From Paracoccus shanxieyensis (GTDB taxonomy: Bacteria; Pseudomonadota; Alphaproteobacteria; Rhodobacterales; Rhodobacteraceae), in NCBI RefSeq assembly GCF_009711265.1, contig NZ_WMII01000013.1:62001-126000 (forward strand): DNA of 64,000 bases, given 5' to 3'. The notes under the pieces were generated by a model. That model saw nothing but the letters and a program-made list of their open reading frames with translations, searched no databases and was not told where the DNA came from. A program made the position numbers and the translations under genes. This document shows, in pieces, positions 10,630-22,195 of this stretch (position 1 is the first letter of the stretch; each line of letters starts with the position of its first letter).

Positions 10630-11376
10630 TCAGAAACTGTCCTTCATCTGTCGAAGCCTTGCGAAAACATCCACATCGGGCGCGTCTGTCATGCCAAGCG
10701 CGTCGCGCAGCGCGGCGACGCGCAGGAACGGGTTGGTCGCGCGTTCGTCATCCAGCGTGGCAGGCGCACAGGGGCGGCGGCCAGCGGCCGTATCCGCCAA
10801 CCGTTGCTGCAAAGCCTCATTCGCGGAATCTATCGAAAGCGCGAAAGCACCATTGCCGTGGCAATAGTCGTGACCCGAACAGATCAGCGTCTGGCCGGGC
10901 AGGGCGTTCAGCCGCGACAGGCTGTCCCACATCATCGCGGCGTCCCCCTCGAACAGGCGGCCGCAGCCCAAAGCCATCAGGCTGTCGGCGGTGAAGGCAA
11001 GATCCGAGTCCGGCAGATGGAAGGCGACATGGCCGATGGCGTGGCCCGACACGTCGATCACATCGGCAGGTTCGTTGCAGATCTGGATCTGCTGGCCGGG
11101 GCGGGTGGCGATGTCCAGCACCGGCAGGCGGTGCGCGTCATCGGCATTGCCCAGCACCTTGGCGCCGGTCGCGGCGACGACCTCGGGGACGGCCTGAATG
11201 TGGTCGGCATGGTGATGGGTCAGGGCGATCAGATCAAGGCCCCAGCCGCGCGCCTGCAATTCGGCAAGGATCGGCGCGGCCTCGGGGGCATCGATCAGGG
11301 CGGTCTGGCCGTTGCCATGGACCAGCCAAGCGTAATTGTCGGTCAGGCAGCGGACGGGGATCAGTTCCAGCGGCAT
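10630..11376 (-). CDS. gloB: Hydroxyacylglutathione hydrolase (glyoxalase II)
   Basis: Hydrolyses S-lactoylglutathione to D-lactate and glutathione in methylglyoxal detoxification. The metallo-beta-lactamase signature THHHADH is at residues 53-59. Further metal ligands lie in [21 protein letters not shown] and [10 protein letters not shown], and the C-terminal HAGH domain is present (NPFLRV). At 248 residues the length is normal. The ATG chosen has AAAGGAA six bases upstream; a TTG two codons earlier is possible but too close to that site. Confidence 0.94.
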   Translation of the reverse strand: MPLELIPVRCLTDNYAWLVHGNGQTALIDAPEAAPILAELQARGWGLDLIALTHHHADHIQAVPEVVAATGAKVLGNADDAHRLPVLDIATRPGQQIQICNEPADVIDVSGHAIGHVAFHLPDSDLAFTADSLMALGCGRLFEGDAAMMWDSLSRLNALPGQTLICSGHDYCHGNGAFALSIDSANEALQQRLADTAAGRRPCAPATLDDERATNPFLRVAALRDALGMTDAPDVDVFARLRQMKDSF

Positions 11377-11427
11377 TGGCAATTCCTTTGCTTTGCCGCA
11401 GTCTGGCCCCGGACATCAGGGGGTGCA

Positions 11428-12228
11428 ATGCATCACGACGTGATCGAGTTGCGAAAATTCTATTACACGCGGGCTTTGGGCCGCGTGGTTCAGCGTGTGC
11501 TGCGCGACCGGCTGATCCAGCTTTGGCCGCCCGAGAAGACCGCAGGAATGACGGTCGCGGGCTATGGGTTTGCCGCGCCGTTGCAGCGGCCCTATCTGGG
11601 GCGTGCGCGGCGCGTCATCAGTCTGATGCCGGGTCCGCAGGGGGTCATGGCATGGCCCGCCGGATTGCCGAATTGCGTGGCCCTGTGCGACGAGACCGCC
11701 TGGCCACTGGACACCGGCAGCGTTGACCGGCTGGTCATGCTGCACGCGCTGGAGACCGCCGATCACCCCGGCGCGCTGCTGGCCGAGGCGTGGCGCGTGC
11801 TGGGGCCGGGCGGGCGGATGCTGGTCATGGCGCCGAACCGGGCCGGGCTGTGGGCGCGCTCGGATGCCACGCCCTTCGGCTTTGGCCGCAGCTACACCGC
11901 GGGCCAGCTTGAGGCGCAGGCCCGCAGCGCGGGTTTCGTGCCAGAACGCGGCGGGGCGGCGCTGTATATCCCGCCCTCGGACCGGCGGTTCTGGCTGAAA
12001 AGCGCCCAGATGTGGGAACGCGCCGGGCTGCGGATCAGTCAGGTGCTGGTCGCGGGCGTGGTGATGACCGAATTCAGCAAGCAGGTGCAGGCCCCGACGG
12101 GCCGCATCCACAAGGTCAGCGTTCCCAGCCCGCTGGATGTGCTGGAGGGGATCGCGCGCCCGAAGCCTGCGGGGGGCAAGACCGCCCGTCAGGGCGCACG
12201 CCGCGATGCGTCGCCCGGCCGGTCCTAG
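11428..12228 (+). CDS. Class I SAM-dependent methyltransferase-like protein
   Basis: A 266-residue protein with a methyltransferase-11-like core: a block around [18 protein letters not shown], then [18 protein letters not shown], the usual post-motif-II/III region of SAM enzymes. The glycine-rich motif I is poorly conserved. Its C-terminal end is basic ([15 protein letters not shown]). CAGGGGG lies just before the ATG. It is divergent from gloB with 51 bases between starts; this pairing is often seen in Rhodobacterales (from memory). Substrate is unknown. Confidence 0.78.
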   Translation: MHHDVIELRKFYYTRALGRVVQRVLRDRLIQLWPPEKTAGMTVAGYGFAAPLQRPYLGRARRVISLMPGPQGVMAWPAGLPNCVALCDETAWPLDTGSVDRLVMLHALETADHPGALLAEAWRVLGPGGRMLVMAPNRAGLWARSDATPFGFGRSYTAGQLEAQARSAGFVPERGGAALYIPPSDRRFWLKSAQMWERAGLRISQVLVAGVVMTEFSKQVQAPTGRIHKVSVPSPLDVLEGIARPKPAGGKTARQGARRDASPGRS

Positions 12229-12533
12229 CGGCAGCGCGGCCTGCTGCCCACGAATCCGTGGCGGCAATATCACACCCCGCGACCGCATTTCGATGCTGCG
12301 GTGCAGCAAGTTAGCGCCACCTGTCCCGGAATGGCGCAATTGCGTCCGACCTAAGGCTCAAACCCTCGCGTTTGCGTGTTCAATGCGGTTGCGGCAGGCG
12401 AAGGCAACTGCTAGAGACGCGGCAGATTTTTGGGATGGCCTGTCAGGTCCAGTCTGGCCGTCCTTTGACCCGCGCTCCGCGACTGACCGGCGTAAAACCC
12501 GGCCCGCCTGCGGAGCATGCGCAAACCGGAAGG
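12229..12533 (+). other. Leader region ahead of the F1 ATP synthase operon
   Basis: About 305 bases with no convincing gene. It should hold the promoter of the atp operon. The best sigma70-like match is TTGCGG, 17 bases, TAGAGA (12389-12417), ending about 115 bases before the atpH start. No hairpin or repeat stands out. Confidence 0.4.
12389..12417 (+). promoter_or_regulatory. Candidate promoter of atpHAGDC
   Basis: TTGCGG and TAGAGA separated by exactly 17 bases, upstream of atpH. A sequence match only, moderate agreement with the -35 and -10 consensus. Confidence 0.33.
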
Positions 12534-13099
12534 ATGACCGTGGCCAGTTCCTCTTCGATTTCCGCTGACATTGCCGGGCGTTATGCACAGGCCCTGTTCG
12601 ATCTGGTTAAGGATTCGGGGTCGATCGACACCCTGTCCACGCAGATCGACGACCTGGCACAGGCTTACGATGAAAGTGCGGATCTGCGTGACCTGACCGT
12701 CTCGCCCCTTTACAACCGTGACCAGCAAGAGGCGGCTGTCCAGGCGCTGGCTGCCAAGATGGGGCTGTCTGCCGAGCTGACGAACACGCTGCGCCTGCTG
12801 GCGCGCAACCGCCGGCTGTTCACGCTGCCGCAATTCGTGGCCAAGCTGCGCGGCCTGATCGCGGATGCCAAGGGCGAGATGACGGCGGATGTCGTCAGCG
12901 CGCAGCAACTGACCAACGAACAGATGACCCGTCTGGCCGACACGCTGTCGGAAAAATCGGGCAAGAAAGTCAAACTGAACGCGCAGGTCGATGAAACCCT
13001 CATCGGCGGCATGATTGTGAAACTGGGCTCGACGATGATCGACAGTTCGATCCGCTCGAAGCTCGCCTCCCTCCAGAATGTTATGAAAGAGGTCGGATA

Positions 13100-13100
<1 letters not shown>
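12534..13100 (+). CDS. atpH: ATP synthase F1 subunit delta
   Basis: Peripheral-stalk subunit linking the F1 head to the membrane sector. The 188-residue protein begins [19 protein letters not shown] and shows the family ending [30 protein letters not shown] directly precedes the ATG. It opens the F1 operon and its stop codon overlaps the atpA start by one base (TAATG), implying translational coupling. The genes of the F0 sector are not in this window, as is normal for alphaproteobacteria, where F1 and F0 operons are separate. Confidence 0.95.
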
Positions 13101-14635
<1,535 letters not shown>

Positions 14636-14647
14636 GAGGGGGAATAG

Positions 14648-15517
14648 ATGCCCAGTCTCAAGGATCTCAAGAACCGGATCGGCAGCGTCAAGAACACGCG
14701 CAAGATCACCAAGGCGATGCAGATGGTTGCTGCCGCGAAACTGCGCCGTGCGCAGGAAGCGGCAGAGGCTGCGCGTCCCTATGCAGATCGCATGGCCGCC
14801 GTCATGGCCGGGCTGACCGCTTCGGCGGCCGGTTCGGACGGCGCGCCGCGCCTGCTGGCAGGCACCGGCGACGACCGCCGTCACTTGCTGGTGGTCATGA
14901 CCTCGGAGCGCGGGCTTGCGGGCGGGTTCAACTCGTCCATCGTCAAGCTGGCCCGCACGCGTCTGGCCGAACTTCGCGCCGCGGGCAAGGATGTCACCAT
15001 CCTGACCGTCGGCAAGAAAGGCCGCGAACAGTTGAAGCGTGATTTCGGCGATGCCTTCGTCCATCACGTCGATCTGAGCGAGGTCAAGCGCATCGGCTAT
15101 GACAATGCGCGCGCCATTGCGGATGAAATTCTGGACCGTTTCGACGCCGGGAATTTCGACGTGGCGACGCTGTTCTATGCCCGGTTCGAATCCGTCATCA
15201 GTCAGGTTCCGACCGCACGGCAGATCATCCCCGCAGTCGTCGAGGAGGGGGCGGAAGCCTCGTCGCTTTACGATTACGAACCGGATGAAACCGCGATCCT
15301 GAACGACCTGCTGCCGCGTTCGGTGGCCACGCAGGTCTTTGCCGCCCTTCTGGAAAACTCTGCTTCCGAGCAGGGCGCCCGGATGAGCGCGATGGACAAC
15401 GCGACCCGCAATGCCGGCGACATGATCAACAAGCTGACCACCGAATACAACCGGACGCGTCAGGCTGCGATCACCAAGGAACTTATCGAAATTATCTCGG
15501 GCGCCGAGGCGCTCTGA
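14648..15517 (+). CDS. atpG: ATP synthase F1 subunit gamma
   Basis: Central rotating shaft inside the F1 head. The 289-residue protein starts [19 protein letters not shown], typical of gamma, and ends with the conserved coiled helix [29 protein letters not shown] stretch precedes the ATG, 12 bases after the atpA stop. The short alphaproteobacterial insertion pattern is not obviously altered. Confidence 0.96.
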   Translation: MPSLKDLKNRIGSVKNTRKITKAMQMVAAAKLRRAQEAAEAARPYADRMAAVMAGLTASAAGSDGAPRLLAGTGDDRRHLLVVMTSERGLAGGFNSSIVKLARTRLAELRAAGKDVTILTVGKKGREQLKRDFGDAFVHHVDLSEVKRIGYDNARAIADEILDRFDAGNFDVATLFYARFESVISQVPTARQIIPAVVEEGAEASSLYDYEPDETAILNDLLPRSVATQVFAALLENSASEQGARMSAMDNATRNAGDMINKLTTEYNRTRQAAITKELIEIISGAEAL

Positions 15518-16960
<1,443 letters not shown>

Positions 16961-16969
16961 GGGGGCGAC

Positions 16970-17422
16970 ATGGCCGACACGATGCAGTTCGACCTTGTGT
17001 CGCCCGAGCGGAACCTTGTGTCCGTCCCGGTGCGCGAGGTGCGCCTGCCCGGCGCCGAGGGCGATCTTAGCGCGATGCCCGGCCATGCGCCGGCCATCGT
17101 CAACCTGCGCCCCGGTCTGGTGACCGTGGTGGCAGCCGACGGGACCGAGACGCAATTCGCGGTGACCGGCGGTTTCGCCGAGATCAACAACGAATCCGTC
17201 ACGCTGCTGGCCGAACGCGGCCATCCGCGCGCCGAGATGACGCAGGGTGTCTATGACGAGATGCTGGCCCATGCCCAGCGTCGCGTCGAGGTGGCGAAGG
17301 AAAAGTCCGAGACCAGCGCGGGCGAGGAAATCGTCGCGGCGGCGGTCAAGCTGCTGGCGGATATGGAGGCCCTTGGCACCCATATCGGGCTGGACCCGAA
17401 CCGGTCGAATTTCCCGCACTAA
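16970..17422 (+). CDS. atpC: ATP synthase F1 subunit epsilon
   Basis: Rotor subunit that also modulates ATPase activity. The N-terminal beta-sandwich is clear (FDLVSPERNLVSVPVREVRL, GDLSAMPGHAP, VTGGFAEINNESVTLLAE). At 150 residues it is slightly longer than many homologues, the extra length being in the C-terminal helical part (EMLAHAQRRVEVAKEK). It is the last F1 gene before a strong terminator. Confidence 0.95.
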   Translation: MADTMQFDLVSPERNLVSVPVREVRLPGAEGDLSAMPGHAPAIVNLRPGLVTVVAADGTETQFAVTGGFAEINNESVTLLAERGHPRAEMTQGVYDEMLAHAQRRVEVAKEKSETSAGEEIVAAAVKLLADMEALGTHIGLDPNRSNFPH

Positions 17423-17450
17423 GTCGGGCGACCCTGTCGAAAAGCACAGC

Positions 17451-17473
17451 AAGCCCCGGACATTCCGGGGCTT
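17451..17473 (+). terminator. Terminator of the atp operon
   Basis: Perfect 10-bp stem (AAGCCCCGGA with TCCGGGGCTT), 3-base loop, followed by TCATCATTTC. It lies between atpC and the H-type lectin gene, so that gene probably depends on readthrough or its own promoter. Confidence 0.7.
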
Positions 17474-17521
17474 TCATCATTTCGCCCTGCCGGGCAATCA
17501 TGTTTCAGGAGGAGTTCGGCT

Positions 17522-17869
17522 TTGCGGCGTTTTGATCATTTTGCGGTGGGTGTCAGCAATGGTGCCGTCGATCTGTTTTCCGCGTTTGAAGAAGGCGGGC
17601 AGATGTGGGTGGGCAACGGCCCCCGGCTGGAAACCGTCAAGGTCAGTTTCCCCGAACCCTTTGCCGAGCCGCCGGTGGTGCATCTGTCGCTTGGCATGTG
17701 GGATATCGGCGTGAACGCCAATCAGCGCGCCGATCTGAAGGCTGCCGACATCACCGCCGAAGGCTTCAGGATCGAGTTCCGCACATGGGGCGATACGCGC
17801 GTGGCGCGCGTCCGGGCCAATTGGCTGGCCATCGGCCCGGTGCGGCATGTGGATGATTTCGACGCCTGA
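17522..17869 (+). CDS. H-type lectin domain protein
   Basis: A 115-residue single-domain protein. The segment VSFPEPFAEPPVVHLSLGMWDIG and the ending FRTWGDTRVARVRANWLAIG match the H-type lectin fold, a six-stranded beta-sandwich that forms trimers and binds N-acetylgalactosamine-type sugars in snail agglutinin. No signal peptide, so likely cytoplasmic. Starts at TTG, with a near-perfect AGGAGGAG eight bases upstream. It follows the atp terminator and abuts the convergent hydrolase gene with no gap. Biological role in bacteria is unknown. Confidence 0.8.
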   Translation: MRRFDHFAVGVSNGAVDLFSAFEEGGQMWVGNGPRLETVKVSFPEPFAEPPVVHLSLGMWDIGVNANQRADLKAADITAEGFRIEFRTWGDTRVARVRANWLAIGPVRHVDDFDA

Positions 17870-18640
17870 TCAGCTGGCGCGTTCCAGATTAAGCCGGATC
17901 AGGTCCGCCACCTGTCTGGGGTGGGTGATGGGCAGCATATGCGCCGCATCCGGCACCGTGGCACGGCCGACATCCTGCATCCGTTGGGCCAGCGCATCGG
18001 CAATCGCGGCGATGACCGGCGGCGACTGCGCGCCCATGACCAGAAGGACTGGCGCATCTATCGCCTCAAGCCCGCCCTCGCGCAGCAGATTGGCGCGGTC
18101 GTGCAGCAGCGTGTCGTTCGTATCGGCCACCAGCGCGATCTGCCGGGTCAGCCGGGCGCGGCTGCTTGGCGTTTGCGCCTCCCAGCTGACACCGCCCCAT
18201 GTGTCCAGAAAGCGCCGCGCCGCATCCTCGGGCTGGCCTGCGCGGGCCAGATCGCGCACGCGGTCCATTTCGGCATCCGCGTCGGCATCGCGGGCGGCGG
18301 CGAACAGCACCGGCTCGATCAGGGTCAGGCTGCGGACGGCCTCGGGGGCGGCGACGGCGATGCGCAGGGCCACGGTCGCGCCGATGCTGTGGCCGATCAG
18401 ATCCAGCGGGCGCTGGATCAGCGCGGCGGTCTGCCGGGTGACGGCGGTGTGGAAATCCGGCGCGCCGGTCCAGTCGGGGCTTTGGCCATGGCCCGGCATG
18501 TCGGGCGCGGTAATCTGCACCAGATCGGCCAGCTGCGCGGCAATGGGGCGCCAATAGCTGCCATTGCCCATCATGCAATGCAGCGCCAGCGCCGGGCGGT
18601 CGGCATGGCCCGGCCATTCACGAAGATGCGGCTGGGTCAC
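17870..18640 (-). CDS. Alpha/beta hydrolase
   Basis: A 256-residue alpha/beta-fold hydrolase. The nucleophile elbow is GHSIG, the oxyanion region LALHCMMGNGSYW follows the first strand, the acid is likely in APVLLVMGAQSPP, and the catalytic His is in DAAHMLP. The start is GTG, overlapping the stop of the upstream isomerase-like gene (GTGA), so the two are translationally coupled. Substrate unknown; the arrangement suggests a small aromatic or thioester degradation pair, but this is a guess. Confidence 0.85.
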   Translation of the reverse strand: MTQPHLREWPGHADRPALALHCMMGNGSYWRPIAAQLADLVQITAPDMPGHGQSPDWTGAPDFHTAVTRQTAALIQRPLDLIGHSIGATVALRIAVAAPEAVRSLTLIEPVLFAAARDADADAEMDRVRDLARAGQPEDAARRFLDTWGGVSWEAQTPSSRARLTRQIALVADTNDTLLHDRANLLREGGLEAIDAPVLLVMGAQSPPVIAAIADALAQRMQDVGRATVPDAAHMLPITHPRQVADLIRLNLERAS

Positions 18641-19236
18641 AGGCTGGCCAGATGCCGGTCCAGAAACTCCAGCCGGTCCTGACCCCAGAACCGCTGCCCG
18701 CTGTCGCGCACGATATAGAAGGGGGCGCCAAAGACGCCCGCCTCGACCGCCTCTTCCAGATTGCGCTCATAGACCTGCGCGCCGATGAACAGGCCGGAAT
18801 TGGCCAGTTCGGGATCGAAGCCCGCAGCCGACAGCTTGTCGCGGATCACGCCGTCATCTGCGATGTCGGTTTCCTCGGCCCAGACGCCGCGCAGAAAGCT
18901 TTGCACCAGCCCGGCCAGATCGCCGCCGCCCGCCTTGGCCGCCGCGATGATGGCATAGGACGAAGGCGCCATGTTCACCGGCCAGAAGGCCGGTTTCAGG
19001 TTCATGGGCATCCCCAGATGCTGCGACCAGCGTGCCAGTTCCTGCCCGCGATATTCCATCCGCGAGGGGTGGCGGTTTGCCGGACGCACCCCGCCGGTGC
19101 GGTCGAACAGTTGCAGAAGGTCCAGCGGCTTATAGGTGATCTGCGCGCCATGCTTGCTGGCAATCTGCTCAAGCCGGTCGCCTGCAAGATAGCTGTAGGG
19201 GCTTTGTGTGCCGAAGTAATAGTCGATATGCGCCAT
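18637..19236 (-). CDS. 2-hydroxychromene-2-carboxylate isomerase-like protein (DsbA/kappa-GST fold)
   Basis: A 199-residue thioredoxin-fold protein of the kappa-GST/HCCA isomerase family. Typical features are an early DYYFGTQSPYSYLAG segment, in which serine replaces the DsbA cysteine, the RHPSRMEYRGQELARWSQHL region and the end GVFGAPFYIVRDSGQRFWGQDRL. Members isomerise hydroxychromene carboxylates with glutathione in naphthalene breakdown, but many chromosomal copies have unknown substrates. GGAGG precedes the ATG. It leads a two-gene unit with the hydrolase and is divergent from prs. Confidence 0.87.
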   Translation of the reverse strand: MAHIDYYFGTQSPYSYLAGDRLEQIASKHGAQITYKPLDLLQLFDRTGGVRPANRHPSRMEYRGQELARWSQHLGMPMNLKPAFWPVNMAPSSYAIIAAAKAGGGDLAGLVQSFLRGVWAEETDIADDGVIRDKLSAAGFDPELANSGLFIGAQVYERNLEEAVEAGVFGAPFYIVRDSGQRFWGQDRLEFLDRHLASL

Positions 19237-19320
19237 GAGGTGCCTCCGGGGTTTGCGGGCAAGCTAGCTTGCTGCTAAGGCGGGCGCAATCGCACGAATC
19301 CACCCGAACGGAGCCATGCC

Positions 19321-20340
19321 ATGCCGGCCATGACCGAACCCAAGCTGATCGCGGGCAATGCCAACCGGCCTTTGGCCAACGCGATCGCCCGTCGCATGTC
19401 GATGCATCGCGGCATGAATGTCGCCCCGATCGAAGCCCGCGTCGAGCGCTTCAACGATCAGGAAATCTTTGTCGAAGTCTATGAGAACGTCCGCGGCGAG
19501 GACATGTTCATCATTCAGTCGACCTCGAACCCGGCGAATGACAACCTGATGGAATTGCTGATCATGACGGATGCGCTGAAGCGTTCGTCGGCAAGCCGCA
19601 TCACCGCCGTCATCCCCTATTTCGGCTATGCCCGTCAGGACCGCCGCGCCAAGGCCCGCACGCCGATCAGCGCCAAGCTGGTCGCCAACCTGTTGACCGA
19701 GGCGGGCGTGGACCGCGTGTTGACGCTGGACCTGCACGCCGCGCAGATTCAGGGGTTCTTCGACATCCCTGTGGACAACCTGTATGCCGCCCCGGTCTTT
19801 GCGCTGGATATCCAGCACAACTTCCGTGACCAGATGTCGAACCTGATGGTCATCTCGCCCGACGTGGGCGGCGTGGCCCGCGCCCGCGAACTGGCGCAGC
19901 GCATCGGCGCGCCGCTGGCCATCGTGGACAAACGCCGCGAAAAGCCCGGCGAGATCGCCGAAATGACCGTCATCGGCGACGTGACCGGCAAGACCTGCAT
20001 CATCGTCGACGACATCTGCGACACCGCAGGCACGCTGTGCAAGGCGGCCGAGGTGCTGATCGAACATGGCGCGGTCGAGGTGCATGCCTATATCACCCAT
20101 GGCGTCCTGTCCGGCCCTGCGGTCGAACGCGTCAGCAAGTCGGTGATGAAATCGCTGGTCATCACCGATTCCATCGAACCCACGGACAAGGTGCGCGGCG
20201 CGGGCAATATCCGCATCGTGCCGATGGCGCCGATGTTTGCGCAGGCGATCCTGAATATCTGGAACGGCACCTCGGTCAGTTCGCTGTTTGAAACCGGCAC
20301 GCTGGGTCCGATCTATGAAGGGCTTTACAGCCCCGCGTGA
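19321..20340 (+). CDS. prs: Ribose-phosphate pyrophosphokinase (PRPP synthetase)
   Basis: Makes 5-phosphoribosyl diphosphate from ribose 5-phosphate and ATP for nucleotide, His and Trp synthesis. The 339 residues show the class I core: the catalytic flexible loop around [13 protein letters not shown], the [12 protein letters not shown] segment and the PRPP-binding loop [17 protein letters not shown] precedes the first ATG; a second ATG three codons on is also possible. It is monocistronic, with a terminator immediately after. Confidence 0.97.
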   Translation: MPAMTEPKLIAGNANRPLANAIARRMSMHRGMNVAPIEARVERFNDQEIFVEVYENVRGEDMFIIQSTSNPANDNLMELLIMTDALKRSSASRITAVIPYFGYARQDRRAKARTPISAKLVANLLTEAGVDRVLTLDLHAAQIQGFFDIPVDNLYAAPVFALDIQHNFRDQMSNLMVISPDVGGVARARELAQRIGAPLAIVDKRREKPGEIAEMTVIGDVTGKTCIIVDDICDTAGTLCKAAEVLIEHGAVEVHAYITHGVLSGPAVERVSKSVMKSLVITDSIEPTDKVRGAGNIRIVPMAPMFAQAILNIWNGTSVSSLFETGTLGPIYEGLYSPA

Positions 20341-20362
20341 CCTGCCGCGCGCAGATCCTGCC

Positions 20363-20392
20363 AAAGGCCCCTTGCCGCAAGGGGCCTTTTTT
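20363..20392 (+). terminator. Rho-independent terminator after prs
   Basis: Perfect 11-bp stem (AAAGGCCCCTT with AAGGGGCCTTT), 5-base loop and six Ts. It sits 22 bases past the prs stop and just before the convergent GST gene, so it can serve both strands. Confidence 0.85.
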
Positions 20393-20400
20393 CGTGGCGT

Positions 20401-21042
20401 TCATTCCGGCGCGCCGTTGATTGCCCATTGCGCCGCAAAGGCGCGCTGATAGGCCGGGCGCGCCTCTCCGCGGGCGACATAGGCGGCCAGAGCGGGATAT
20501 TCCTGCAGCAGGCCCGATGATCTCAGCCGTTGCAGCACCGAGATCATCATCAGATCGCCCGCGCTGAACGCGCCCTCCAGCCAGGGCCGGCCGTCCAGCC
20601 GCGCCGACAGTGCCGACAGGCGCGCGCGGATGCGGTCGTTCAGCATGGGCAGGCGCTGTGCGTGCCATGCCGTGTCGCTTTCCATCAGGATGGCCGCCTC
20701 CCGCTCGATGATCGGCGGCTCGACCGTGTTCAGCGCGGCAAAGACCCATGTGGCGACCCGCGCCGGATGCGTGCCGGGGGGCAGCAGCCCCGGGCGCGTC
20801 TGGGCAAGATGCAGCACGATGGCCCCGGTCTCGAACAGCACCAGATCGCCATCCTGATAGGTCGGGATCTGGCCGAACGGGTGCAGGGCCAGATGCGCGG
20901 GCTGCTTCATCTGGTCGAACGACACTAGCCGCACATCATATGGCTGGCCGATTTCCTCCAGCGCCCAGCGGATGCGGGTATCGCGCGCCAGACCCCGCCC
21001 ACCATCGGGCGAGCGTTGAAAGGCGGTGATGGTCGGATTCAT
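20401..21042 (-). CDS. Glutathione S-transferase family protein
   Basis: A 213-residue GST-fold protein: N-terminal thioredoxin-like domain with the cis-Pro segment HPFGQIPTYQDGDLVLFETGAI, where the glutathione gamma-glutamyl site ETGA is visible, and an all-helical C-terminal domain (WLEGAFSAGDLMMISVLQRL). The ATG giving MNPTITAFQRSP was chosen; the frame extends upstream without family resemblance. It follows the CoA-binding gene by 19 bases on the same strand and is probably co-transcribed. Substrate unknown. Confidence 0.88.
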   Translation of the reverse strand: MNPTITAFQRSPDGGRGLARDTRIRWALEEIGQPYDVRLVSFDQMKQPAHLALHPFGQIPTYQDGDLVLFETGAIVLHLAQTRPGLLPPGTHPARVATWVFAALNTVEPPIIEREAAILMESDTAWHAQRLPMLNDRIRARLSALSARLDGRPWLEGAFSAGDLMMISVLQRLRSSGLLQEYPALAAYVARGEARPAYQRAFAAQWAINGAPE

Positions 21043-21061
21043 GGCCACTGTGCCTGTGTGG

Positions 21062-21514
21062 TTACAGGAACCTTGGGAACTCGATCTTGGGGCAGCGGTC
21101 CTGAATGACCGTGACGCCGCGCGATTGCGCAAGGGCCGCGGCCTGAGGATGGCTGATGCCCAGTTGCATCCAGATCGTCGCCAGATGCGGCAATGCCTGC
21201 AGCGCCTGATCGACGATGGCGGGGACAGCCTCGGCGCGGCGGAAGATGTCGACCATATCCACCTTGGCCTCCTTGGGGATCAGGGCCAGATCGGCATAGA
21301 CCGTCTCATCCAGAATCGTATCGCCGGCGTGGCCCGGATTGACCGGAATCACGCGAATTCCCTGCGATTTCAGATAGCGCGCCACGCCCCATGCCGGGCG
21401 CAGCTCATTCGGGGACAGGCCCACCATGGCCACGCAGCGCGTCGTTTGCACGATCCGCGCAATGTCCTGATCCACCGGCGATGAGCCGATATCGCGCAAA
21501 ACAGCAAATGTCAT
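21062..21514 (-). CDS. CoA-binding domain protein (YccU-like)
   Basis: A 150-residue single-domain protein with a Rossmann-like CoA-binding fold: VAMVGLSPNELRPAWGVARY near residue 28, then GIRVIPVNPGHAGDTILDE and VDIFRRAEAVPAIVDQAL. These match the stand-alone CoA-binding family related to succinyl-CoA ligase alpha. GGGGAGGATCAC precedes the ATG. Function of stand-alone members is not established. It is first in a two-gene unit with the GST. Confidence 0.87.
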   Translation of the reverse strand: MTFAVLRDIGSSPVDQDIARIVQTTRCVAMVGLSPNELRPAWGVARYLKSQGIRVIPVNPGHAGDTILDETVYADLALIPKEAKVDMVDIFRRAEAVPAIVDQALQALPHLATIWMQLGISHPQAAALAQSRGVTVIQDRCPKIEFPRFL

Positions 21515-21550
21515 GTGATCCTCCCCAAGATCTCAATCTAAAGTGGCATG

Positions 21551-21585
21551 GAAAAAGCGCCCGGTCCAGAGGTCTGGCCGGGCGC
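21551..21585 (-). terminator. Rho-independent terminator after the YHS-domain gene
   Basis: GC-rich hairpin (GCGCCCGG with CCGGGCGC, extended by CCAGA/TCTGG with a single bulge) followed on the minus strand by TTTTT. It insulates the CoA-binding/GST unit from the upstream gene. Confidence 0.68.
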
Positions 21586-21610
21586 AAGTCGCGGAACGAG
21601 GGACAGTGAT

Positions 21611-21655
21611 CTGAACATGGCGTTCCGTGCACATGTTCAGGAAATAAATGTGCAC
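21611..21655. repeat. Two overlapping inverted repeats
   Basis: Nine-base arms CTGAACATG and CATGTTCAG (21611-21619, 21632-21640) interleave with seven-base arms GTGCACA and TGTGCAC (21627-21633, 21649-21655). The two hairpins cannot form together. The region lies between the YHS stop and its terminator. It could be a protein-binding site or an RNA switch; no evidence favours either. Confidence 0.4.
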
Positions 21656-21698
21656 AGTGGCCTAAAAGTTCCACCCGTCTCGCAAAAACGTGAAAATT

Positions 21699-22112
21699 TC
21701 AGGGGTGCAGCTTGGCCCAGACGGCTTTGGCCCGCATCAGGACCCCCTGCGGATCGGCCAAAAGCCGCTCACGCGCCTGTTCCGAGCGCAGCAGATAGGT
21801 GCGCTGACCGATGACGGCGAAGAAACGCGGGTTGCCCGGCTCGGACCGGCCTTCGGACAGCGCCACGACACACAGACCGCCCAGACCGGGGGCATAGGCC
21901 TTGGGATTGGCCTCGAACTGGTTGCGGTTCTGTTCGGTGGCAAAATGCCATGCCTCGCCGCGCCACATGGTCACAAGATCGGTGCGCCCCGGCACCGCCG
22001 CGCCGTCCTGCGTGTATGAGACCGGATCCATGCCATCCAGCGCCCAGTCCTGCGCCATGGCGGCACAGGCGGTCAGCATCAGGGTCGTGCATAGGATGGC
22101 GCTGCGAATCAT
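21699..22112 (-). CDS. Exported YHS-domain protein
   Basis: A 137-residue protein with an N-terminal signal (MIRSAILCTTLMLTACAAMAQ); cleavage after AMA, or lipidation at the TAC cysteine, are both possible. The body contains DGMDPVSYTQDGAAVPG and WHFATEQNRNQFEANPKAYAP, the YHS-type pattern seen in small putative metal-binding periplasmic proteins. The start was placed to give an intact signal sequence. Monocistronic, with its own terminator. Role unknown. Confidence 0.82.
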   Translation of the reverse strand: MIRSAILCTTLMLTACAAMAQDWALDGMDPVSYTQDGAAVPGRTDLVTMWRGEAWHFATEQNRNQFEANPKAYAPGLGGLCVVALSEGRSEPGNPRFFAVIGQRTYLLRSEQARERLLADPQGVLMRAKAVWAKLHP

Positions 22113-22195
22113 GTCTGCGGGTTCTGCGGTTCTGGCGTGTGGATGCTTACGATCTGGCAAACCGACCGCAGATTCTCAACAGGCGCTGGCGCAGG

